Origin: CAZDDW01 sp043811105
GTDB taxonomy: Bacteria > Patescibacteriota > Patescibacteriia > UBA9934 > CAZDDW01
Direction: 5' to 3'
NCBI GenBank assembly: GCA_043811105.1
Contig: JBDRNK010000016.1
Location: forward strand, 1 to 19,372
Length of the DNA stretch: 19,372 nt
The notes beneath the pieces were generated by a model. That model saw only the letters and a list, made by a program, of their open reading frames with translations, was not told where the DNA came from and ran no database searches. Position numbers and translations under genes: made by a program. Positions within the stretch are counted from its first letter, which is position 1. The number at the start of each line of letters is the position of its first letter. Positions 12,946-19,372 of the stretch are shown here, piece by piece.

Positions 12946-13887
12946 TTAGGACATCAACTTTTTCTTCAGCTGTTTGAGTACGCCGATCGGTGAAGTTTCA
13001 CCAACCTCAGCCCAGGAAAAGCGGTTGCTAACTGGCTCATGGGCCACCCAGCGATTGTCAGAGCCAACGCTCAATTCGATGGTCAGAAGTTCATACATGA
13101 CCACGAAGATTTGGAAAGCGTTCTCCTTTCCAACGACTTCGATCACATTCTGAACATTGAACACCTGCTCTGCCAAATTACGACACTGAGCTTTGGTCAA
13201 GGGTTCAATCTGAACACCGGAACATGGCGGAATGGTTGGTTTGACCGACTCAACCTGCTGTATCGGGCGTGTTCCTCCAACCAACTGTATTTCGATCAAG
13301 TTCTTGATTTTTTCAAGAGCCACAAGCCCGACGTCACAATCTTTGACAACGGTATTGTACATGATCTTGGTTGGCACCCAGGCGTTCCAAGATCGTGGAG
13401 CGATGCGTTGCAGACAGATGGTAACAACTTGACCGCTGACCATCACATTTGCCTGGAATGCGGGAAGATTGGCTCGAACAATTTCATGAACATCAATGAC
13501 CGCGTCAAAAACCGATTCAGCCAACTGTTTGAACCAAGTCAGGGTCAACTTGTTCGATGTGATACGCATTCCCCTTTGATTATGCGAGGCCATGTTGGAA
13601 CCTTTCCGCACAGCCGTTATTGACTGTCCTGACTGAAGAAGTGTTTTCAGTTCAGTCAGAGCTTCGTTTGCAGATGTTTTGTCAGCGATCAAATTGAAGA
13701 TCCTGCTGTTTCCGGGGCGATTCTCCCAAGCTGACCAGACATTAAATCCGACTTTGCACAACTTAATTGTTACCGTACGTCCGGAAACAATTACATCAGC
13801 TTGGAAAATACCACTGGTTGTGGTACCGATCCGGTTAAAGCCTCCAAAAACATTTCGAACCTCAATTTCAAAATCTTTCAATCGCAT
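12946..13887 (-). CDS. Unknown protein built of three copies of one domain
   Basis: A 313-residue soluble protein of no family I can name. Three segments share a pattern: a helix (LAE-x-VF-type), a strand with FQADVIVSGRTVTIKL (28-43), FQANVMVSGQVVTICL (144-159) or FQIFVVMYELLTIEL (258-272), then W-x-AW (W51..W54, W167..W170; W280-V-A-H283 in the third), and a closing helix with AL..LK.L. The period is 116 and 114 residues. Linkers near 87-112 and 203-228 are polar. No signal peptide or membrane helix is visible. The Shine-Dalgarno AAGGGGG lies 6 bases before the ATG, and a promoter and a bidirectional terminator bound the gene. The internal repetition rules out the overlapping 194-codon frame on the other strand. 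Confidence 0.82.
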   Translation of the reverse strand: MRLKDFEIEVRNVFGGFNRIGTTTSGIFQADVIVSGRTVTIKLCKVGFNVWSAWENRPGNSRIFNLIADKTSANEALTELKTLLQSGQSITAVRKGSNMASHNQRGMRITSNKLTLTWFKQLAESVFDAVIDVHEIVRANLPAFQANVMVSGQVVTICLQRIAPRSWNAWVPTKIMYNTVVKDCDVGLVALEKIKNLIEIQLVGGTRPIQQVESVKPTIPPCSGVQIEPLTKAQCRNLAEQVFNVQNVIEVVGKENAFQIFVVMYELLTIELSVGSDNRWVAHEPVSNRFSWAEVGETSPIGVLKQLKKKLMS

Positions 13888-13920
13888 GCGAACCCCCTTG
13901 TTGTATAGGACGAAGAATTA

Positions 13921-13949
13921 AGAATATCAGAATCTGTAATCATTGTCAA
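13921..13949 (-). promoter_or_regulatory. Promoter of the triplicated-domain gene
   Basis: On the minus strand TTGACA (13944-13949), 17 bases, TATTCT (13921-13926). The predicted start near 13914 leaves about 27 bases of leader including the Shine-Dalgarno. Confidence 0.65.
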
Positions 13950-13998
13950 GCTTATGCACTGGTTGTTTAAGCTTGGTCATGATAAACTAGAGTCAATT

Positions 13999-15378
13999 AT
14001 GGAAATCAAATTATACAACACTTTAACTCGCAAAAAAGAAGTTTTTAAGCCTATTCATCAGGGCAAAGCCGGTATTTATACCTGTGGTCCGACTGTTTAT
14101 TGGTTTGCACACATTGGCAATATGATGGCTTATGTTGTGGCTGATATATTGCATCGCACGCTTGAATATAATGGTTTGAAGGTTAAACAGGTGATGAATA
14201 TTACTGATGTTGGACATTTGACCGGCGATGAAGATGAAGGTGAGGATAAGATGATTATAGCCATGCGACGGGAAGGTAAGTCGGCTTATGATATTGCCGG
14301 GTTTTATACAACAAAGTTTTTTCAAGATATTGAATCTTTAAATGTTTTACCAGCGGCCGAATACCCGCGAGCAACTGATCATATCCCTGATCAGATTGAT
14401 CTTGTAAATAAGCTTGAAGAAAAAGGATTTACTTATCGCACTGATGATGGAATTTATTTTGACACCTCGAAATTGCCGGATTACGGAAAGCTGTCGCGAC
14501 AATCAGCAAAGGATAAAAAGGCTGGAGTTCGAGTTGATCTTGGACAAAAGAAAAATCCAACAGATTTTGCTTTGTGGAAGTTTTCTCCAAAAGACGAACA
14601 GCGTGAAATGGAATGGGATTCGCCTTGGGGGGTTGGATTTCCTGGCTGGCATTTAGAATGTTCAGCCATGAGTGTTAAATATCTGGGAATTCCTTTTGAT
14701 ATTCATACCGGAGGAATTGACCATATTGCCGTTCATCATGAGAATGAGATTGCCCAGTCATCTGGAGCATTCGACAAGTTGCAGGCCAACTGGTGGGTAC
14801 ATAGCGAGTTTTTGGTTATTGATGAGAACAAGATGTCTAAATCATTGGGAAATTTTTGTCTTCTTGATGATTTTAAGAAGAAAGGATTCGAACCCTTGGC
14901 TTTTCGTTATTTTATTCTTGGAGCTCATTATCGCAGTCAGCACAATTTTACTTGGAAGTCATTGGAAGCGGCACAGAACGGTTTGAATAATTTGCGTGAT
15001 GCTGTTCGCGATTGGGATAAGCCTGGTGTAGGGTCAAAGAAATATGGAAAGCAATTTCAAGAAGCAATAAATGATGATCTGGATATGCCACGAGCTTTGG
15101 CCGTGGTTTGGGAAATGGTTCAGGATGATGCATTAGAATCTGCAGATCGGGCCGCATCTTTGCTAAAGTTTGATCAAGTGCTTGGTCTGGGCTTGGAAAA
15201 GTATGTAGCTAAACCAGTAAAGATTTCTACTCAAGTAAAAATGTTGCTTGAAGCCAGGGAAAAAGCTCGTGATCAAAAGGATTTTGCTAAAGCAGATCAG
15301 ATAAGAGAAAAAATTGAACAAGCCGGCTTTGTTGTTGAAGATTCAGTTGAGGGAAGCAAGCTCCGCGAAAAGCATTAG
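13999..15378 (+). CDS. cysS: Cysteinyl-tRNA synthetase
   Basis: Class I synthetase that charges tRNA-Cys. The 459-residue protein has all the hallmarks: YTCGPTVY with zinc ligand Cys29, HIGN at 38-41 (the HIGH signature), the second zinc Cys in WHLECSAMS, HTGGIDHIAVHHENEIAQ with the zinc His, and KMSKS at 278-282. The DALR/anticodon region ends with the EKARDQKDFAKADQIREKI helix, normal for the family. I chose the ATG at 13999 (MEIKLYNT), the family start; an in-frame ATG at 13954 would add 15 atypical residues. TG-A-TAAACT just upstream (13980-13988) might be an extended -10. Confidence 0.99.
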   Translation: MEIKLYNTLTRKKEVFKPIHQGKAGIYTCGPTVYWFAHIGNMMAYVVADILHRTLEYNGLKVKQVMNITDVGHLTGDEDEGEDKMIIAMRREGKSAYDIAGFYTTKFFQDIESLNVLPAAEYPRATDHIPDQIDLVNKLEEKGFTYRTDDGIYFDTSKLPDYGKLSRQSAKDKKAGVRVDLGQKKNPTDFALWKFSPKDEQREMEWDSPWGVGFPGWHLECSAMSVKYLGIPFDIHTGGIDHIAVHHENEIAQSSGAFDKLQANWWVHSEFLVIDENKMSKSLGNFCLLDDFKKKGFEPLAFRYFILGAHYRSQHNFTWKSLEAAQNGLNNLRDAVRDWDKPGVGSKKYGKQFQEAINDDLDMPRALAVVWEMVQDDALESADRAASLLKFDQVLGLGLEKYVAKPVKISTQVKMLLEAREKARDQKDFAKADQIREKIEQAGFVVEDSVEGSKLREKH

Positions 15379-15399
15379 AAAAAATTGTTGGTAAAAAAA

Positions 15400-15472
15400 T
15401 ATCATTGTTAGTACAGCGTATGATTGCTGGCAATGGTATCGTTAGATAACAATGGTGATATTTTGCTAACAA
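15400..15472. repeat. Cluster of TTGTTA/TAACAA motifs upstream of the 180-residue gene
   Basis: TATCATTGTTA (15400-15410) recurs inverted at 15447-15460 with a 3-base insertion. Another CTAACAA stands at about 15466-15472, and GTTAGATAAC (15441-15450) is itself a short palindrome. The cluster lies just upstream of the promoter at 15475, so it may be an operator array. Confidence 0.4.
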
Positions 15473-15474
15473 TC

Positions 15475-15485
15475 TGTGGTATCAT
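15475..15485 (+). promoter_or_regulatory. Extended -10 promoter of the 180-residue gene
   Basis: TGTGG precedes TATCAT (15480-15485); the ATG follows after 8 bases. It has the same layout as the promoters at 1940 and 10143. Confidence 0.55.
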
Positions 15486-15493
15486 AAACACAT

Positions 15494-16036
15494 ATGCCAG
15501 AACCTGTAAAAAAACTTGCTGAGAAAAAGGAGGTTGTTCAACAGCCTGAAATTGATATTGGGGAGAAAGAAGAAAATAAACCCGGCGAAACCGGGCCAGG
15601 CTCCGCCTGGGAAAAAAATAAAGAAATAAGTGAACAGGCTCAAGCTGAAGACGCCATGAAGCAAGCGGTTGAACAAGCTCCGCTTGGCGTGTCTGTTCAA
15701 CAGCCAATTGCAGAAGTCGCACCTGAAAAAGATGAGATTACTCAAGAGTTGGAAAGTATATTATCTGATGATCTTGAAGATCTTTATTTTCAATTGCCCC
15801 CAAATAAACAAAAAGAATTCAAAATCAAAGGAGAAGAAACCGCTGGCTTGATCAAACAAATGTTATATTCAACCAAAGTTAAGGGACGAAAGATTGTTGG
15901 TTGGATTAAAGATTGGTTAAAAATGATTCCAGGTGTAAATAAATTCTTTTTAGAACAAGAAGCAAAAATAAAAACAGATCAAATCCTTTTGCTGGCTGAA
16001 GAAGAAAAGAAAAAGCAGGCAGGGGAAATTGAGTAG
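15494..16036 (+). CDS. Unknown charged, mostly helical protein, partner of the ATPase gene
   Basis: A 180-residue protein. The first ~90 residues are disordered and rich in Glu, Lys, Gln and Pro. Residues 30-39 come from an in-frame palindromic DNA element (KPGETGPGSA). Residues about 92-175 look folded: ELESILSDDLEDLYFQLPPNKQKEFKIKGEETA, a helix, WIKDWLKMIPGVNKFFLEQEAKIKTDQILLLAEEE. No membrane helix or catalytic motif is visible. It stands directly ahead of the ATPase gene (1-base gap from stop to ATG), so they should act in one process. From memory, this pair recurs in CPR genomes, but its job is not established. Confidence 0.82.
   Translation: MPEPVKKLAEKKEVVQQPEIDIGEKEENKPGETGPGSAWEKNKEISEQAQAEDAMKQAVEQAPLGVSVQQPIAEVAPEKDEITQELESILSDDLEDLYFQLPPNKQKEFKIKGEETAGLIKQMLYSTKVKGRKIVGWIKDWLKMIPGVNKFFLEQEAKIKTDQILLLAEEEKKKQAGEIE
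15581..15610 (+). repeat. Double-hairpin palindromic element inside the 180-residue gene
   Basis: Two perfect adjacent hairpins with 5-base loops: CCCGG/CCGGG (15581-15595) and CCAGG/CCTGG (15596-15610). It is the second copy of the element in dnaK (8948-8977), read in the same frame. It is strikingly GC-rich in an A-rich gene. Confidence 0.8.
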
Positions 16037-16037
16037 C

Positions 16038-18551
16038 ATGTTACTACTACAAGCACAATTTGGATTAAAAGAAAGCTCGAGTTATGTTTTGCCTTCAGAT
16101 ACGCTAACTCAGGCTGAACCTTTAATACCGTTAGCAATTGCCGGCGTTGTTTTGGTTTTTTTGATTATTGGTGGTATTTATGGTTTTCGGGCTTGGATGC
16201 GACGACGCACAAAAGCTCATGGCGCTTCTTTTGAAAGAGTAGTCATTCAAATAACCCTACCTAAATTTCGCAGTGAAGAAGATACAAAAAAGCGATCTGC
16301 TCAAGACATTCAAGAGCAGATTGATAATGCTGAAAGTCTTTTTTCAGCAATTGGCGGACAATCATCGCAAAAAGGCTTTTGGCGTTGGATAATTGGGCGA
16401 GATGATGCTTTGACTTTTGAGATTGTGGTTCATGAAGGTCTGATTAAGTTTTTCTTTTCCGTACCAAGAGTGATGAAGGATTTTGTCGAAGAACAGTTAT
16501 TGGCTCGATATTCAGATGCACATATTGAAGAACAAGAAGATTTTAATATGTTTTCTCCGACCGGAACGATTTTAGGCAGTTATCTGATTTTTAAGCGGCC
16601 TTACGGTTTTCCAATTAAAACTTACAAAAAAATGGAAGAGGATCCATTGGATGCTGTAACCAATACTTTGTCTAAAATTCCGGAAGATTGCGGAGTGGCT
16701 ATTCAGTATGTTGTTAGATCTGCTCGACCTTTTTGGCGTAAACACGGATTGAAGATCGCTCGAGACATGCAACAGGGAATGAAAATGGAAGATGCGGTTA
16801 AAGGAAAGAAAAAAAGTTCAAATCTACTGAGAGATTTAACTATTCCAGATAAGAAAGAGGAAAAAAAGTCGGATGAGTCTTACCGCATCTCACCTTTAGA
16901 AGAAGAGGCGGTTAAAGGTATTGAAGAAAAAGCGTCAAAGGCCGGATTAAGCGCCAACCTGCGAATTGTTGTGAGTTCATCAACTGATGAACACGCTAAA
17001 CAGACTTTGAATAATGTAATTTCGTCTTTTGCTCAATATAATATTTATCAGTTTGGAAATAGTTTTAAAAAGGTTGTTCCGCGATCTAAAAATCGATTGG
17101 TTCGCGATTTCATCTATCGGCACTTTGATCAGAAGTATAAAATTGTGGTTAATGCTGAGGAAATGGCTAGTCTATGGCATCTGCCTTTACCAACCACAGA
17201 AACCCCAAACATTCTTTGGTTATCAGCACGTCGAGCCCCTGCGCCAACAACAACACCTAAAGAAGGGCTATACCTAGGTATTAATGAGTATCGTGGAGTT
17301 AAGACAAAAGTGCATATGAAGCGTGCAGATCGACAGCGCCATATGTACTTGATTGGTAAATCAGGCTCCGGTAAATCCGTTTTTATGCGTAATTTGATTT
17401 TGCAGGATATTCAGAACGGGGAAGGGGTTTGTGTGATTGATCCTCATGGTGATTTAGCAGAATCTATTTTAGGTAATATTCCAAAAGAACGGATCGATGA
17501 TGTTGTCGTATTTGCTCCTGGCGACCTTGATCGTCCGGTTGGTTTGAATATGCTTGAGGCCAAGACACCAGATCAAATGGATTTTGCTGTCCAGGAAATG
17601 ATCGCCATATTCTATTCTTTGTTCCCACCAGAAATGATTGGCCCATTGTTTGAACACCAGATGCGAAATGTTATGTTAACCTTGATGGCCGATCAGGAAA
17701 ACCCAGGGACGATAGCCGAAATTCCGCGAATGTTTTCTGACCAAGGGTTTGTTGATTCATGGGTAAAAAAAGTTAAAGATCCGGTTGTTCGGGCTTTTTG
17801 GGAAAAAGAAATGGCTAAAACTTCAGACTTTCACAAATCAGAAACGATGGGTTATTTGATCTCCAAAGTAGGTCGTTTTGTCGGTAATGAGATGATGCGC
17901 AATATTATCGGACAATCACACTCAGCTTTTGATTTCCGCGATGTTATGGATAATCAGAAGATTTTAATAGTTAATTTGTCCAAAGGTAAAACCGGTGAAG
18001 TTAATTCTAGCTTACTTGGTTTGATTATTGTGTCCAAGTTACAAATGGCAGCTATGGGACGAGCTGATATGCCTGAAGAAGAGCGTAAAGATTTTTATCT
18101 GTACATTGATGAGTTCCAGAATTATGTGACCGAATCGATTGCTACAATTTTGTCAGAAGCTCGAAAGTATCGTTTGGATTTGATCATGGCTCACCAATAT
18201 CTCGGACAATTGATCAGCAAGGGTGGAAAAACCGAAGTGCGTGATGCGGTTCTTGGAAACGTTGGAACTATGCTAGTTTGTCGAATTGGTGTTGAAGATA
18301 CGGAGGTGTTGGCAAAAGAATATGCACCGGTTTTTTCAGGGTATGATTTGGTTAATGCTGATAAACATACATGGTACGTGAAAATGATTGTGGATAATTC
18401 TACACAAAAGCCATTTACATTGAAAGGACCTTGGACTGATACCGGTGACCCGAAACTTGCTGATGCGGTTAAACAGCTTTCTCGCCTTAAGTTTGGTCGA
18501 GATAAGTCGATTGTTGAAGCTGAAATTATGGAACGGACTCAGCTTGGGTGA
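16038..18551 (+). CDS. Membrane-anchored HerA/VirD4-like ATPase (type IV secretion coupling-protein type)
   Basis: An 837-residue protein. One helix near 32-51 (PLAIAGVVLVFLIIGGIYGF), then a basic stop and about 370 residues of a regulatory region with a disordered charged link near 250-285. The motor domain has Walker A GKSGSGKS at 440-447, CVIDPHGDLAE after it, Walker B LYIDEFQN with Asp691-Glu692, and a sensor-like segment DLIMAHQYLGQL. This fits DUF87/TraG-type pumps that move DNA or protein through membranes. CPR cells commonly carry such ATPases, and DNA uptake, pili or protein export are possible roles. I chose the ATG at 16038, one base after the upstream stop and behind AGGGGA; a TTG nine bases earlier gives almost the same protein. 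Confidence 0.9.
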   Translation: MLLLQAQFGLKESSSYVLPSDTLTQAEPLIPLAIAGVVLVFLIIGGIYGFRAWMRRRTKAHGASFERVVIQITLPKFRSEEDTKKRSAQDIQEQIDNAESLFSAIGGQSSQKGFWRWIIGRDDALTFEIVVHEGLIKFFFSVPRVMKDFVEEQLLARYSDAHIEEQEDFNMFSPTGTILGSYLIFKRPYGFPIKTYKKMEEDPLDAVTNTLSKIPEDCGVAIQYVVRSARPFWRKHGLKIARDMQQGMKMEDAVKGKKKSSNLLRDLTIPDKKEEKKSDESYRISPLEEEAVKGIEEKASKAGLSANLRIVVSSSTDEHAKQTLNNVISSFAQYNIYQFGNSFKKVVPRSKNRLVRDFIYRHFDQKYKIVVNAEEMASLWHLPLPTTETPNILWLSARRAPAPTTTPKEGLYLGINEYRGVKTKVHMKRADRQRHMYLIGKSGSGKSVFMRNLILQDIQNGEGVCVIDPHGDLAESILGNIPKERIDDVVVFAPGDLDRPVGLNMLEAKTPDQMDFAVQEMIAIFYSLFPPEMIGPLFEHQMRNVMLTLMADQENPGTIAEIPRMFSDQGFVDSWVKKVKDPVVRAFWEKEMAKTSDFHKSETMGYLISKVGRFVGNEMMRNIIGQSHSAFDFRDVMDNQKILIVNLSKGKTGEVNSSLLGLIIVSKLQMAAMGRADMPEEERKDFYLYIDEFQNYVTESIATILSEARKYRLDLIMAHQYLGQLISKGGKTEVRDAVLGNVGTMLVCRIGVEDTEVLAKEYAPVFSGYDLVNADKHTWYVKMIVDNSTQKPFTLKGPWTDTGDPKLADAVKQLSRLKFGRDKSIVEAEIMERTQLG

Positions 18552-18589
18552 TGAGAGATATTGCTTGTTTCTAGAAATCTTGGTATTGC

Positions 18590-18600
18590 TGTGATATAAT
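18590..18600 (+). promoter_or_regulatory. Extended -10 promoter of the 207-residue gene
   Basis: TGTGA precedes TATAAT (18595-18600). The sequence through 18609 is nearly the same as 10143-10162. Here the leader is about 33 bases and includes AAAAAGG shortly before the ATG. Confidence 0.65.
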
Positions 18601-18639
18601 ATATCCACAGAAATAAAAGAAAATAAAAATAAAAAGGTT

Positions 18640-19263
18640 ATGTTTTACGATGAGGAGGAGCTTGATGGTTTTGAACCTGAGCCTGACTTTGACGATTTAG
18701 AAAACGGTGGTGGGGGTCTTGACCCTCGTGTTGAGTTATCAAAACAAATCTTGCGTCAAGTTCATGATACGATTGGTAATCTTATTCAATTACTTGAAGG
18801 CGGTTCAGTTGAAGAAGGTCGTCATCAATTATCAAATTTGATAACTAGTAAACAAGGATTGAATAAAGCCCTGAACGCTTCCGGAGCCCAGAAGATTGTT
18901 GAGGGTGTTTTTGATGGACAAAATATGGTTGGTTCTGATGGCAAGAATTATGCTGTGCCCGCCAACTATGCTTCAAAATCATTGCTGGTTGAAGGCGATA
19001 TTCTCAAGCTGGTTATAAAAGAGGATGGAGCTTATGTTTTCAAACAGATCGGGCCGATTGAACGACGACGAGAAACAGGGAAGCTTGCTTTTGATACAGC
19101 AACCAGCGGGTTTGTGGTTTTGGGAGAAGATGATCAGCAATGGAGAGTGATTACCGCTTCAGTAACTTTCTTTAAAGGTGAACCCGGTGATGAAGCTATT
19201 GTATTAGTGCCAAAAAGTACCCCAAGCTCTTGGGCCGCAGTTGAGAATGTGGTGAAGAAATAA
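18640..19263 (+). CDS. Unknown 207-residue protein, conserved in style among CPR
   Basis: The N terminus (1-25) is very acidic, followed by a Gly run, a helical pair (LSKQILRQVHDTIGNLIQLLEGG; EGRHQLSNLITSKQGLNKAL), then a beta-rich part from about 85: VEGVFDGQNMVGSDGKNYAVPANYASKSLLVEGDILKL, FKQIGPIERR, and a final segment with ITASVTFFKGEPGDEAIVLVPK and SSWAAVENV. This looks like an OB- or beta-barrel-like core after a coiled helix. I recall comparable CPR proteins but no assigned role. It has its own promoter and a cluster of hairpins behind it. No membrane helix or catalytic motif is visible. Confidence 0.85.
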   Translation: MFYDEEELDGFEPEPDFDDLENGGGGLDPRVELSKQILRQVHDTIGNLIQLLEGGSVEEGRHQLSNLITSKQGLNKALNASGAQKIVEGVFDGQNMVGSDGKNYAVPANYASKSLLVEGDILKLVIKEDGAYVFKQIGPIERRRETGKLAFDTATSGFVVLGEDDQQWRVITASVTFFKGEPGDEAIVLVPKSTPSSWAAVENVVKK

Positions 19264-19267
19264 CTCC

Positions 19268-19285
19268 AACCAGCTTTAGCTGGTT
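19268..19285. terminator. Short hairpin directly after the 207-residue gene
   Basis: AACCAGC/GCTGGTT (19268-19274 with 19279-19285), loop of 4. No T-run follows, so it is a weak terminator by itself. Confidence 0.5.
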
Positions 19286-19289
19286 CGTG

Positions 19290-19320
19290 TGGGATCGACA
19301 GGCGTAAGCCTGTCATTTTG
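19290..19320 (+). repeat. GUAA-loop hairpin, second copy (terminator-like)
   Basis: GACAGGC (19297-19303), GTAA, GCCTGTC (19308-19314), then ATTTTGTTAT, a fair terminator tail. The preceding TGGGATC matches TGGGACC of the first copy at 8988. Relative to that copy, two base pairs of the stem are swapped (CC/GG to GG/CC). Confidence 0.72.
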
Positions 19321-19353
19321 TTATAAAAACCTCCCAGTTCTTGTCTGTCTTTT

Positions 19354-19372
19354 CCCAACCTTTAAGGTTGGG
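19354..19372. terminator. Hairpin at the window end
   Basis: CCCAACC (19354-19360), TTTAA, GGTTGGG (19366-19372): a perfect 7-bp stem cut by the window border, so a following T-run cannot be checked. On the minus strand AAAAGA follows, not a T-run. Confidence 0.5.

Noticed and set aside
13039..13623. 194-codon plus-strand frame
   Set aside because: It is antisense to the triplicated-domain gene, whose internal repeats, promoter, Shine-Dalgarno and terminator are all on the minus strand.
13954..13998. Upstream ATG for cysS
   Set aside because: The protein family begins with the motif encoded at 13999; the extra 15 residues have no counterpart.

Overview
The window reads as a chromosomal segment of an uncultivated, small-genome bacterium, most likely a member of the Candidate Phyla Radiation (Patescibacteria). 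The reasons are: a DUF5667-type membrane protein paired with a small sigma factor; a lineage-typical pair of a charged helical protein and a membrane-anchored HerA/VirD4-like ATPase; a shortened HrcA; a four-helix-bundle (S23/IVP-type) gene sitting between heptamer arrays; compact overlapping genes; and several apparently leaderless promoters. TGA is used as an ordinary stop (grpE and the ATPase gene), so the Gly-recoding lineages are unlikely. The phylum call is an inference from gene content.

Layout. 1-1062: 3' part of a MacB/FtsX-type ABC permease. 1068-1525: a four-helix-bundle gene enclosed by inverted heptamer arrays. 1549-3603: a divergent pair, a small unknown protein on the minus strand and a CPA2/KefB-type antiporter on the plus strand, sharing a promoter region with a 19-bp palindrome. 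3604-4300: about 700 bases without a convincing protein gene. This stretch is GC-rich and full of helices. It has a consensus promoter on the minus strand at one end and a terminator hairpin at the other, and I read it as a large structured RNA of about 570 nt that I cannot assign to a known class. 4282-10110: a CIRCE-controlled heat-shock cluster, hrcA, grpE, an unknown exported protein with an internal duplication, dnaK and dnaJ. 10162-11555: a small membrane protein and a TrpF-like TIM-barrel protein. 11575-11669: two long perfect or near-perfect hairpins. 11722-12899: sigma factor plus DUF5667 protein. 12946-13887 (minus): an unknown protein made of three copies of one domain. 13999-15378: cysS. 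15494-18551: a charged helical protein and the HerA/VirD4-like ATPase. 18640-19263: a conserved-looking unknown. 19268-19372: three consecutive hairpins.

How the genes fit together. The heat-shock cluster is a self-controlled chaperone unit: HrcA binds the CIRCE element that lies over its own promoter, and GrpE, DnaK and DnaJ form the Hsp70 cycle. The 494-residue protein between grpE and dnaK starts in an ATGA overlap with grpE, so it is translationally coupled to the chaperones although it looks extracytoplasmic. The sigma factor and the membrane protein behind it look like a sensing pair.

The most unusual layer is repetitive. Heptamer arrays flank the four-helix gene, interrupt the reading frames of grpE and dnaK, and follow dnaJ. 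A double-hairpin palindrome is embedded in frame in two unrelated proteins. A GUAA-loop hairpin occurs twice with compensating base changes. Four genes share a TGTGN-TATAAT-type promoter, three of them with almost no room for a 5' leader.
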